Source of the DNA: Herbaspirillum sp. SJZ107
Lineage (GTDB): Bacteria > Pseudomonadota > Gammaproteobacteria > Burkholderiales > Burkholderiaceae_D
Length of the DNA: 64,000 bases
Assembly: GCF_006715485.1 (NCBI RefSeq)
Contig: NZ_VFNH01000004.1
Span: forward strand, 372,001 to 436,000
Direction of reading: 5' to 3'
Positions within the stretch are counted from its first letter, which is position 1; each line of letters opens with the position of its first letter. This document shows positions 26,131 through 34,608 of this stretch, piece by piece. The notes beneath the pieces were generated by a model that was not told the origin of the DNA, made no database searches, and saw only the letters and a program-made list of their open reading frames with translations. The translations under genes and the position numbers were made by a program.

Positions 26131-26933
26131 GCACTAAGCTCATCGCCTGCGCGCTGGCTGGAATATTGGCGCTGCAGGCCCATGCTGCCCAGGAGCCGGT
26201 CGCGTCGAAAGGCGACCCGCGCATCCGTTTCGTCGATTACGACCCGAACAACGTGGTGACGATTTATGGAAAGGTCGGAGCGTCGACGATGATCCTGTTC
26301 GAGCCCGACGAACAGCTGGTCGACATGGTCGGCGGGGACACGGACGCCTGGCAGGCCGCCAGCACCGGCAAGCGCAACGGCGTGTTCTTCAAGCCGGCCG
26401 TGAAGGCGGCGTCGACCAATATCCAGGTCGTCACCAACAAGCGCGCCTACAACTTCGACATGCGCCTGGCGCCGCCAAAGGAAACCGCCTACCTGACGGT
26501 GCGTTTCCGTTATCCGGCTGCGGAGCACGCGGCGGAAGCTAAGACCAAAGCACAGGAGCGGATCGAGGCGCTGCTTGATCACGCCAGGGCAGTCCGGAAT
26601 CGCGACTATACGGTCCAAGGTGCGGGCGAGCTGTCGCCGGTGGAAGCGTGGGACGATGGCGCTGTGACCTACCTCCGTTTTCCAGCGCGTTCACAAGTTC
26701 CGGCGATCTATGCGGCAGCAGGTGATGGCGACCAACTCGAGCGGGTCGAAAACATCACGGTCGCCAGCGACGGGACGGTCGAAGTCCAGGCAGTGCGCCG
26801 CAAGTTCGTGCTGCGCTCGGGATCAATCGTGGCGTGCGTCTTCAACGAAGGGTTCGATGCCAATGCACCGCGTCCGGCGACGAAGACCTCGTCTCCCAAC
26901 GTCGAACGTGTCGTCAAAGGAGAAAAGCGATGA
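26127..26933 (+). CDS. virB9: VirB9/TrbG-type protein
   Basis: This 268-residue exported T4SS core protein has a signal peptide (IACALAGILALQAHAAQ) and the start of VirB9 (DPRIRFVDYDPNNVVTIYGKVG). The C-terminal domain contains AVTYLRFPARSQVPAIYA and the terminal RSGSIVACVFNEGFD, the VirB9 pattern that pairs with VirB7. Both ends overlap the neighbouring genes by 4 nt. Confidence 0.93.
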   Translation: MSTKLIACALAGILALQAHAAQEPVASKGDPRIRFVDYDPNNVVTIYGKVGASTMILFEPDEQLVDMVGGDTDAWQAASTGKRNGVFFKPAVKAASTNIQVVTNKRAYNFDMRLAPPKETAYLTVRFRYPAAEHAAEAKTKAQERIEALLDHARAVRNRDYTVQGAGELSPVEAWDDGAVTYLRFPARSQVPAIYAAAGDGDQLERVENITVASDGTVEVQAVRRKFVLRSGSIVACVFNEGFDANAPRPATKTSSPNVERVVKGEKR

Positions 26934-28144
26934 AGCTGTTCCCGTTCAGGCAAGACCATGACGTCAAGGATGATACAGGCGTCGACAACGTCATCGAGGG
27001 AGAGCGCGACGAAGCCACAGTGGATCGCGGGCTTCGCTTGCAGAACAAGGCGAGCAACGTGGTCATCGCCGCATGCGTAGTGACGGTTGCAGGGCTGGCC
27101 TTGTGGCGCTACTACGCCGCCGTCTACGACAGGCACAAGGAGGCGACCGACCCCGCCCGTGAAGCCGTGGCACCGGTCGTGGCCAGCCTGCCGCCACTGA
27201 GGCCACCCACCTTCGCCGAGCCGAAACAGGAGACGACGCTTCCACCGCTCACGCCATCGAACAGTCAGCCCGGTGTGGCGGCTAATACGTCGTACTCTCC
27301 GGGCGTGACGCCGGGTGCGACGACAGCTCCTCCACCATTGACGCCGGCGCAGCTGCGGATGAAGCAGCGACTGGAGTCTCCGCTCGTCTTCAAGGTTGCC
27401 GAGACCCAGGCAGTGAAGGCTACGGGTCTGGAAACGAAGGTATCTGTCCAGCCGACGGCGGCTGACGCGCTGCCGGCCGGCGCAGGCGGAACGGTTCGCC
27501 CGGCGCAGCAGAACCAGTCGGCGGCGGCACGCGCGTACATGCTGGCCGATCCGAGCATGATGATCACGCAAGGCACCAAGATTCCCTGCAACGTGGTCGA
27601 AGCGCTCGACACGACCTTGCCGGGTCCTGTCTCGTGCATCCAGGCCGAGGATGTGCGCAGCGCCGACAGCAGGGTGGTGCTGCTCGAGCGCGGCACCAAA
27701 TGGGTTGGACTGCAAGCCAATGGTGTGGCGCAGGGCCAGCGCCGGGTCGGCATCGTGTGGTCGCGCGGCGAGACGCCGAACCACGTCCTCGTGGATGTCG
27801 ACTTTGGTGGCGCCGACTGGCTCGGCCGGCCGGGTATCGCCGGCGATGTCGACAACCACTTCTGGGACCGCTTCGGCGCCGCGATCCTGCTCAGCGTGGT
27901 TAGCGATGTCGGTCCTTACCTGACAGCGCTTCATCAAGGCAGCGGCAACAACAATACGACGATCGCCTTTCCCAGTATCAGCGGTGGCGCGCAGCAGGTC
28001 ATGAGCGACGTGCTCAAGTCCACCCTGAATATCCAGCCGACCCTGACGGCGCCGCAGGCGTCCCAGGTCGTGATCCACGTGGCGCGCGACCTCGACTTCA
28101 GGGACGTGTATGCGCTGCGCGAACGTTCGCCGGTCAGCCAGTGA
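26930..28144 (+). CDS. virB10: VirB10/TrbI-type protein
   Basis: This 404-residue protein spans the envelope, with an N-terminal cytoplasmic tail, one membrane helix (VVIAACVVTVAGLALW), a proline-rich periplasmic stretch and the TrbI domain (LADPSMMITQGTKIPCNVVE, LLERGTKWVGLQANG and VDVDFGGADWLGRPGIAG). VirB10 senses ATP energy and gates the outer-membrane pore. AGGAGA precedes the ATG. Its stop overlaps a possible GTG start of virB11. Confidence 0.94.
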   Translation: MKLFPFRQDHDVKDDTGVDNVIEGERDEATVDRGLRLQNKASNVVIAACVVTVAGLALWRYYAAVYDRHKEATDPAREAVAPVVASLPPLRPPTFAEPKQETTLPPLTPSNSQPGVAANTSYSPGVTPGATTAPPPLTPAQLRMKQRLESPLVFKVAETQAVKATGLETKVSVQPTAADALPAGAGGTVRPAQQNQSAAARAYMLADPSMMITQGTKIPCNVVEALDTTLPGPVSCIQAEDVRSADSRVVLLERGTKWVGLQANGVAQGQRRVGIVWSRGETPNHVLVDVDFGGADWLGRPGIAGDVDNHFWDRFGAAILLSVVSDVGPYLTALHQGSGNNNTTIAFPSISGGAQQVMSDVLKSTLNIQPTLTAPQASQVVIHVARDLDFRDVYALRERSPVSQ

Positions 28145-28152
28145 GGTTCGCC

Positions 28153-29223
28153 ATGGACTTGGTCTTCGAGGGCTCAAACGAAAAATCCACGGTCGTGCTG
28201 GCGCTGGAGCCGTTGTCGGGCTTCCTGGCGGATGCCGACCTGACCGAGATCGTCATCAACCGTCCAGGCATCGTCGCCGTCGAGCGGCGAGGGTATTGGG
28301 AGTCGCATCGGATGCCGGCCCTGGACTTCGACTGGTGCTTCGACCTGGCGAAGCTGTTGCGCAACCGCTCGAGCCAGGACATTACCGAAGCGCAGCCGCT
28401 GCTCGGCGCCCAGCTGCCGGACGGCCAGCGCGTGCAGATCGTCATCCCGCCCGCGGTGCCGACCGGTACCGTCTCCATCACGATCCGTCGCCCGGGTTCG
28501 TGCGTTCTGTCCTTGCGCGAGCTGGTCGATGCGGGCGCATTCGAATGCGCCAAGCGCGAACAGTCGCTGATGCTCGGACAGGAAGAGAGAGGCACTCTCG
28601 AAGACGCCTTGCCAGAAAGCGACCGCGAACTGCTGGCGTTATTCAATGCGAGAGAGTGGGAACGCTTTCTTGCCCTCGCCGTCGCCTGTCGCAAGAACAT
28701 CGTGTCATCTGGAGCGACAGGATCGGGCAAGACCACGCTGGGCAACGCGCTGGCTGCCCTGGTTCCGCTACACGAGCGGATTGTTACGGTCGAGGATGTG
28801 CCTGAGATGCGTCTTCCGCACGAGAACCAGGTCAACCTTTTCTACCCGAAGGGCGGCAATGGCGTTTCGAAGCTGAGGCCGCGTGACCTGCTGGAAGCCG
28901 CGTTGAGGATGCGTCCCGACCGCGTGCTGCTGGCTGAACTGCGGGGCGACGAGTCGTTCTTCTTCATCCAGAACGTACTCAATTCAGGCCATCCCGGGAC
29001 GATCACGACGGTGCACGCGACGCGCGCGAAGCTTGCCTTCCGGCGCTTGGCGCTGATGATCAAGGGCAGCCAGGAAGGCAGCGGCCTCGACCTCTCCGAC
29101 ATTACCACGACGCTTCATGCACTCGTCGACGTCGTCCTCCAGATGGAGCGGCTACCGGACGGACGGCGCATCGTCTCGGAGGTGTACTTCGATCCCGCGT
29201 TCGCAATGCGACAACTCGGTTAA
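28153..29223 (+). CDS. virB11: VirB11/TrbB-type ATPase
   Basis: This 356-residue hexameric secretion ATPase has an N-terminal domain with TEIVINRPGIVAVERRG, Walker A SSGATGSGKTTLGN near residue 190, an Asp box (TVEDVPEMRLPHENQVNLFY), Walker B (RVLLAELRGDESF) and a His box (LNSGHPGTITTVHA). VirB11 switches the channel between pilus assembly and DNA transfer. I prefer ATG 28153; GTG 28141, overlapping the virB10 stop, is possible. Confidence 0.95.
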   Translation: MDLVFEGSNEKSTVVLALEPLSGFLADADLTEIVINRPGIVAVERRGYWESHRMPALDFDWCFDLAKLLRNRSSQDITEAQPLLGAQLPDGQRVQIVIPPAVPTGTVSITIRRPGSCVLSLRELVDAGAFECAKREQSLMLGQEERGTLEDALPESDRELLALFNAREWERFLALAVACRKNIVSSGATGSGKTTLGNALAALVPLHERIVTVEDVPEMRLPHENQVNLFYPKGGNGVSKLRPRDLLEAALRMRPDRVLLAELRGDESFFFIQNVLNSGHPGTITTVHATRAKLAFRRLALMIKGSQEGSGLDLSDITTTLHALVDVVLQMERLPDGRRIVSEVYFDPAFAMRQLG

Positions 29224-29234
29224 GGAGATCAAAG

Positions 29235-31187
29235 ATGCTCATCTCACCTGCGGACAGCGAACGTCATCGTGCTTTCGCTATTGCCAGTGCCTTGGCCGGT
29301 GGTGTCGTCCTCGCGTTCTATCTCGCCAGCTACCTTTTCCTGGTCAAGCTGCATAGCCCAGCCTTACCTCCGTATGCCGCCACGCCATTTACGGTACTGG
29401 CGTACTGGCAGCAGTATGGCGATGACGCGTACACGCGGCGATGGCTCCTCATGTGCATTGCGGCAGGGTGGGGCGCGACGATCGCAATCATCTTCGCTTT
29501 GGCGCAGCCCGCCAAGCGATCGCTGTACGGCGACGCTCGGTTCGCAACGCAGCGCGAAGTCGCCGCGGCCGGCCTGTTCGATGGCGACGGCCTCGTGCTC
29601 GGCCGCTGGGGCGGCTTTCTGAGCCTGGGCGGCAAGCTGATCAGGCTGGGTGAACAGCGGGGTGCATTTTGCGCCGCCGGGCCACGCACCGGCAAGGGCG
29701 CCGGCCTGGTTCAGCCGAACGCGCTGAGCTGGCGCGGGAGCTTCGTCATCAACGATACGCGCAAGGAATGCTATCGGATCACCGCCGGCTGGCGCTCGCT
29801 GTTTTCCAAGGTGTTCCTGTTCGACCCGTTGTCGCCGGATGGCCGTACCGCGCAATGGAATCCGATATCGCGCTTCTACGTGCCGGACGATCCTGCGCAG
29901 CGGATTAATGCGCTTCAGAAGATCGCCAACATGCTGTCGCCCGACCCGGCGAGCGGCGATCCGTTCTGGCCGGCGTCGTGCCGAGACCTGTTCCTCGGCC
30001 TGGCGTTGTATGTGATCGAAACGCCGACGCTGCCGCGCACGATGGGCGAAATGCTCAGACAGATCATGTACGGGGAAGCGGAGAGCATCGGCGATCATTG
30101 GCGCGCAGTGATTGCGTGTCGCGAAGAGGGCGATCAACCGCTTTCCCCAACCTGCAAGCGGATGCTCTACGATTTCATCAACCTCAGCCCGCAGACACAG
30201 TCGTCGATCCGCAAGACCTTCACGGCTAAGCTTCAGCTCTGGGCCAACCCGATGGTCGATGCCGCAACGAGCGCCGATTCCTTTAACCTGTACGACCTGC
30301 GTCGCGAGCGGATATCGATCTACTTCGGCGTCAATCCCGGCGATCTTGGCCGGTTGGGACAGCTGCTGAACCTGTTCTTCACGCAGCTTTACGACTGCAA
30401 TATGGACAAGATGCCGGAGGACGATCCCAGCCTCAAGCATGAAGTGGCCGTGATCAAGGACGAGTTCACCGCCATGGGACGCATGCCGATCGTGCTGGAG
30501 TCGATAGGCCTGATGGGCGGCTATGGACTGCGCCCGTTCATCATCGTCCAGGCCGTCTCCCAGCTGCGCCAGGTGTACGGCGCCGACGGTGCGGAAACGA
30601 TCATGAGCTGCTGCGGGGCATCGGTCATCTATGCACCGCGCGAGCAGAAGTATGCCGAAGAGATCTCGCGCATGCTGGGTTCCTATACGGCCGAGGTTGT
30701 GTCGCGCTCGCGCCAGCGCTTCACGTTTTCGAATAAATCGAGTGGAGGCGGTAGCACCGTCTCGCAGTCGGCCCGGCCCCTGATGAACCCGCAGGAAGTG
30801 AAACAGATGGGCAAGAACAACGAGATCATCGCCGTCGAGGGGATGCTGCCGATCCTGTGCAAGAAGATCTGGTTCTGGAAGCTCGGCCTCTTCGCACGAC
30901 GCGCCAACCTGCCTGTTCCGTCGATCAGGACGATCGCGATCGCCTTGCCAGCGGTATTCCCAGTACCCGAGCCAGAAGAGGGTAGCGTCGAACAGACTAC
31001 CGACAATTCATCGCCGCGGCCGGTCACGCCGGCGGACTTCGCCAAGCTCGGCAAGCTGGACCTTACAGCGTATGCCGTCGACTTCTCCAAGATCGAATTA
31101 CCAATAGGCGAGCCGATCACCGACGACGACTTGCAAAAGGCGTTTGGTTCATTCATGAGAGCTGTTGAAACCTCACAGGAGCAATGA
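29235..31187 (+). CDS. virD4: VirD4/TraG-type coupling protein
   Basis: This 650-residue type IV coupling protein brings the relaxase-DNA complex to the channel. Two or three N-terminal membrane helices are followed by Walker A CAAGPRTGKGAGLVQPN near residue 150, WNPISRFYVPDDPAQRINAL, and the Walker B region VAVIKDEFTAMGRMPIV. Later come the conserved FIIVQAVSQLRQVYG and RPLMNPQEVKQMG. It starts 11 nt after virB11 and overlaps no gene upstream. Confidence 0.95.
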   Translation: MLISPADSERHRAFAIASALAGGVVLAFYLASYLFLVKLHSPALPPYAATPFTVLAYWQQYGDDAYTRRWLLMCIAAGWGATIAIIFALAQPAKRSLYGDARFATQREVAAAGLFDGDGLVLGRWGGFLSLGGKLIRLGEQRGAFCAAGPRTGKGAGLVQPNALSWRGSFVINDTRKECYRITAGWRSLFSKVFLFDPLSPDGRTAQWNPISRFYVPDDPAQRINALQKIANMLSPDPASGDPFWPASCRDLFLGLALYVIETPTLPRTMGEMLRQIMYGEAESIGDHWRAVIACREEGDQPLSPTCKRMLYDFINLSPQTQSSIRKTFTAKLQLWANPMVDAATSADSFNLYDLRRERISIYFGVNPGDLGRLGQLLNLFFTQLYDCNMDKMPEDDPSLKHEVAVIKDEFTAMGRMPIVLESIGLMGGYGLRPFIIVQAVSQLRQVYGADGAETIMSCCGASVIYAPREQKYAEEISRMLGSYTAEVVSRSRQRFTFSNKSSGGGSTVSQSARPLMNPQEVKQMGKNNEIIAVEGMLPILCKKIWFWKLGLFARRANLPVPSIRTIAIALPAVFPVPEPEEGSVEQTTDNSSPRPVTPADFAKLGKLDLTAYAVDFSKIELPIGEPITDDDLQKAFGSFMRAVETSQEQ

Positions 31188-31188
31188 C

Positions 31189-32886
31189 ATGAGCGAACAG
31201 AAAATGGATGGCAGCGTTGCCGGCGTTGGCGACAGGAATGCGATTACGCCAACCTCAGAGCAGGCCCGTGAACTGAATGCGCAGGACATCAGCACAGAGA
31301 CTGTAAAACCTAGGAAGCGCTCAGGCGGAAAGGCGAAAGTAGAATCCGTTGCTGGCGACGAGCCGCCCAAGCCGAAGCGGTCGCGTAATTCGAAACCAAA
31401 GAATGTAATTGCTGCGACACAGCCGAGTCTGGATATTCAACCCGCAGAAGGCCAGGGGCAGGGAGTAGCGCCAAGCCTGCAAGTGGACGACCTGCCGCCC
31501 TTGCCGCCCGTACCCGTCCCGACTCCGGAAGGCATCGCGTTCATGCAACAGCATACGGCCTACCAGGCTGCACTGGATGTGCGCTGGGAATTGCGGCGTG
31601 CACGGTTGGAGAGCGCGATGCGGTCGTCGAAAGGAGAGCTGTTTTCAGCAGAAGCGGAGATGGGGAAACCGGAGTCGCCGGCTATAAGTGCGACAGCATC
31701 GGAAACCAGGCAATTTGACTACGCAGCGCAAGGCAGCAAGACTCCTGCAGGCGTTGCGTCTAACGGAAAATCGAAAAAGACGCCGAAGGAAAATTCGATC
31801 GAAGCCGGTCTGGATATTCGAAAGGAGCCGGTCAGCGAGGTCGACCTTCAGGCTGTGCACGACGCCGAGGATGCCCGGCTGTTGCGTCAGTTGCTTGAGC
31901 GGTCACGCTCGCTGAAAGAAGGACCAAGCACCAACCTTGGTGGTCAACCCGCTGCGGCCGTTGCGCAGTCCGACGTCGAAGCGCTACATATGATCAGGGA
32001 TGCCGCAACTCGCAAGCTAGGCCTCGCGGTAGCGGAGGGAAATCGACTCAAAGACCCTGATTACCGTGTGGCGTTCGACAGGGTTGCCACTGAGTTGAAA
32101 ACCGAGGCACAGGCAGCCAACGTCGGAGAGCGAAATCCTGGCCATTCAGCTGGCGCCGCTTCCAAAAATGCAGATGGCGACCTTACCAAATCGACAGCGA
32201 TACCCGAATCGGTGCGCAAGCGTTTCCTGAAGGTCGACAGCGATTATTACTTTCCCGACCGTTCACCCGCGTTTGTTGACCGCGGTGCCCGCCTGGCGAC
32301 CAGGGGAGAGCATCCGGAAGTCGTCAAGGCGCTGATCGAAATCGCCAAGGAGCGAGACTGGAGCAGCATCACGGTAAAGGGATCTGAAGCCTTTCGCCGC
32401 GCGGCGTGGGTGGAGGCTGTAAGGAATGGACTGCAGGTCACTGGTTACAAGCCCACGGAAGTGGAGCTGGCACAAGTGAACCAACGCGAGCCCAAGAATG
32501 GAATAGAACGGAGCACGCTCCGGGAGCAAGAGCAGTCTCGGGTCGAACCGCAACAGAAACAGGCGGATCAGGCATTGAACGACAAGCTGTCGGCTTTCGC
32601 TAACGAGAGGCCTACTCTTGTGGTGAAGAAGTATCCGGAACTGGTGCAAGCCTATGCATTGCTGGACGCAGCGCGGAAATTCGCCGAGGTACATATGCCT
32701 GGACACGAGTCGCGGTTCGTCGCATTGGGCAAGGAGGTGATCGCCCAGCAGCTACGTGACGGCAAGGAAGTAGTCGGTCCGAGGGTTCATCCGGACCAAA
32801 TTGGCCAGTCGCGGTCCGGACGTAATAAATCCGATGCTGCAGCAGAGAAAGCAGCCCAGTTCGAAGTGCTAGAGCGGGATCGATAG
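31189..32886 (+). CDS. LPD7-domain mobile-element protein
   Basis: This 565-residue protein is mostly polar and low complexity (Lys/Ala/Glu-rich with PPLPPVPVPTP). One folded segment around residues 345-430 (SDYYFPDRSPAFVDRGARL, WSSITVKGSEAFRRAAWVEA and LQVTGYKPTEVELAQV) matches the LPD7 polyvalent domain. LPD7 usually sits at the C terminus of large relaxases such as TraI; here it is a separate gene at the far end of the tra operon, while the relaxase is short. A relaxase partner or a protein transferred with the DNA are both possible. The start has AGGAG 7 nt upstream and the gene overlaps virD4's end region closely. Confidence 0.8.
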   Translation: MSEQKMDGSVAGVGDRNAITPTSEQARELNAQDISTETVKPRKRSGGKAKVESVAGDEPPKPKRSRNSKPKNVIAATQPSLDIQPAEGQGQGVAPSLQVDDLPPLPPVPVPTPEGIAFMQQHTAYQAALDVRWELRRARLESAMRSSKGELFSAEAEMGKPESPAISATASETRQFDYAAQGSKTPAGVASNGKSKKTPKENSIEAGLDIRKEPVSEVDLQAVHDAEDARLLRQLLERSRSLKEGPSTNLGGQPAAAVAQSDVEALHMIRDAATRKLGLAVAEGNRLKDPDYRVAFDRVATELKTEAQAANVGERNPGHSAGAASKNADGDLTKSTAIPESVRKRFLKVDSDYYFPDRSPAFVDRGARLATRGEHPEVVKALIEIAKERDWSSITVKGSEAFRRAAWVEAVRNGLQVTGYKPTEVELAQVNQREPKNGIERSTLREQEQSRVEPQQKQADQALNDKLSAFANERPTLVVKKYPELVQAYALLDAARKFAEVHMPGHESRFVALGKEVIAQQLRDGKEVVGPRVHPDQIGQSRSGRNKSDAAAEKAAQFEVLERDR

Positions 32887-32954
32887 GGAAGCGGTGATAT
32901 CGTGTCCGCATCGCTCCGAGCACTTGGACTGCCATAGTCGAATGTTAGTCGACC

Positions 32955-32977
32955 GGCGGCCCGTGGCCGCCATTTTT
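32955..32977 (+). terminator. Hairpin terminator before nrdB
   Basis: GGCGGCC-CGT-GGCCGCC (32955-32971), a perfect 7-bp GC stem, is followed by ATTTTT. It lies 68 nt after the LPD7 gene and 14 nt before nrdB. It may end the tra operon, or be a leftover terminator or attenuator from a gene that once preceded nrdB. Confidence 0.75.
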
Positions 32978-32990
32978 CGGGAGTAGCATT

Positions 32991-34088
32991 ATGCTGTCAT
33001 GGGATGAAGAACCGGCAGAAACTCCTCTCGCCGGACAAAACAGCGAAGGGCTTGCCGCTGCCGACGTCGCTAAGCGCGTGAACGCTGACGACAAGCGCAT
33101 CATCAACGCCAAGACCGACGTCAACCAGCTGGTCCCGTTCAAGTACAAATGGGCCTGGGACAAGTACCTGGCCGGCTGCGCCAACCACTGGATGCCGCAG
33201 GAAGTGAACATGCAGCGCGACATCGAGCTGTGGAAGAACCCGAACGGCCTGACCGAAGACGAGCGCCGCATCGTCAAGCGCAACCTGGGCTTCTTCGTGA
33301 CCGCCGACTCGCTGGCCGCCAACAACATCGTGCTGGGCACCTACCGCCACATCACGGCGCCGGAATGCCGCCAGTACCTGCTGCGCCAGGCCTTCGAAGA
33401 GGCGATCCACACCCACGCCTACCAGTACATCGTCGAGTCGCTTGGCCTAGACGAGAAGGAAATCTTCAACGCCTACAACGAGATCCCGTCGATCCGCGAC
33501 AAAGACCAGTTCCTGATCCCGTTCATCGAGGTCATCAACGACCCGGAATTCAAGACCGGCACGCTGGAATCGGACCAGAAGCTGCTCAAGTCGATCATCG
33601 TGTTTGCCTGCCTGATGGAAGGCCTGTTCTTCTACGTCGGCTTCACGCAGATCCTGGCGCTCGGCCGCCAGAACAAGATGACCGGCGCCGCCGAGCAGTA
33701 CCAGTACATCCTGCGCGACGAGTCGATGCACTGCAACTTCGGCATCGACCTGATCAACACGATCAAGATGGAAAACCCGCAGCTGTGGACGGCCGAGTTC
33801 AAGGAAGACATCAAACAGCTGTTCCTGAAAGCTGTCGAGCTCGAGTACCGCTACGCCGAAGACACCATGCCGCGCGGCGTGCTGGGCCTGAATGCAGCGA
33901 TGTTCAAGGGCTACCTGCGCTTCATCGCCAACCGCCGCGCCGTCCAGATCGGCCTGGACCCGCTGTTCCCGAACGAGGAAAACCCGTTCCCGTGGATGAG
34001 CGAGATGATCGACCTGAAGAAGGAGCGCAACTTCTTCGAGGCGCGCGTGACGGAGTACCAGACGGGTGGTGCATTGAAGTGGGATTGA
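32991..34088 (+). CDS. nrdB: Ribonucleotide reductase class Ia beta subunit
   Basis: NrdB carries the diiron-tyrosyl radical used by NrdA to make deoxyribonucleotides. The 365-residue protein is complete. Metal ligands and radical Tyr can be matched to E. coli: Asp in FFVTADSLAANN, Glu/His/Tyr in AFEEAIHTHAYQYI, Glu in ACLMEGLFFYVGF, and Glu/His in LRDESMHCNFG. The C-terminal tail (YQTGGALKWD) that docks to NrdA is present. GGGAG stands before the ATG. nrdA is not in the window, which is unusual because the two are normally adjacent in Burkholderiales. Base composition looks like the core genes rather than the island. Confidence 0.96.
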   Translation: MLSWDEEPAETPLAGQNSEGLAAADVAKRVNADDKRIINAKTDVNQLVPFKYKWAWDKYLAGCANHWMPQEVNMQRDIELWKNPNGLTEDERRIVKRNLGFFVTADSLAANNIVLGTYRHITAPECRQYLLRQAFEEAIHTHAYQYIVESLGLDEKEIFNAYNEIPSIRDKDQFLIPFIEVINDPEFKTGTLESDQKLLKSIIVFACLMEGLFFYVGFTQILALGRQNKMTGAAEQYQYILRDESMHCNFGIDLINTIKMENPQLWTAEFKEDIKQLFLKAVELEYRYAEDTMPRGVLGLNAAMFKGYLRFIANRRAVQIGLDPLFPNEENPFPWMSEMIDLKKERNFFEARVTEYQTGGALKWD

Positions 34089-34608
34089 TCTCCAATGCCA
34101 TCTCAACTGCAGCGTTTGCTACAATGTGATTCTCCATCTAGTGAACGCCAGCGCGTTATTCAATAACTACGTTCCGGCTCCTGTTTCGGGCTCCCGTAAA
34201 AGAACTTCACGTTGATAATGGCAACGAGTACCAAGCTTGGAACCGCGCTGCTTACGCGTGAAATGGGGATTGCCTAAGTCGATCATTCGCGCTTACTAAT
34301 AAAGTCATTGTTAGAGGGCGCAGAGACCGTTGGATGCCCACGATCGATCAACTGCCAGACCGCTGCGATCTTGAATTCCGCTGTGTAACGCTTCCCGCTC
34401 GCATCTTTCCTTGTGCCCGACATTATGGCTCAGGAGTCTTTACGATAGCCGCGCAATTCACTTTTGTAATTAAGGACCGTCAAGGGCACGGCGGTGATAG
34501 AGGCTGCAGACGATTAGTCTTCGTCTTTGCGCTTATTGTGTCCCTGATAAGATAACCGGTAGTCGAAAGCTTCTTTCTACACGATGCTTGATGTTCCGGC
34601 TTTGCCAA
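34089..34608. other. Intergenic stretch with transposase debris
   Basis: This 520-bp stretch holds no intact gene. A TACAAT -10-like element lies near 34130. On the plus strand a short open segment near 34190-34262 reads ELHVDNGNEYQAWN, loosely like the second Asp block of a DDE transposase. On the minus strand a better OrfA fragment lies at 34283-34423. The stretch marks the left edge of the accessory island. Confidence 0.5.
34283..34423 (-). pseudogene. IS3-type OrfA N-terminal fragment
   Basis: The minus-strand frame of 46 codons starts MSGTRKDASGKRYTAEFKIA and continues AVWQLIDRGHPTVSAPS before it stops. KRYTAEFKIAAV and RGHPTVS match the N terminus of IS3-family OrfA proteins, but the HTH and leucine zipper that should follow are missing. 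It is therefore the remnant of an insertion sequence. Confidence 0.6.

Noticed and set aside
11270..34092. Similar 3' ends of guaA (ATTGAGTGGGAGTGAT) and nrdB (ATTGAAGTGGGATTGAT) as attachment repeats
   Set aside because: The likeness needs two gaps and a mismatch and comes from similar final codons (EWE versus KWD).
34141..34215. 24-codon GTG frame after nrdB as a truncated gene start
   Set aside because: No ribosome site and no family match; described only as part of the intergenic stretch.
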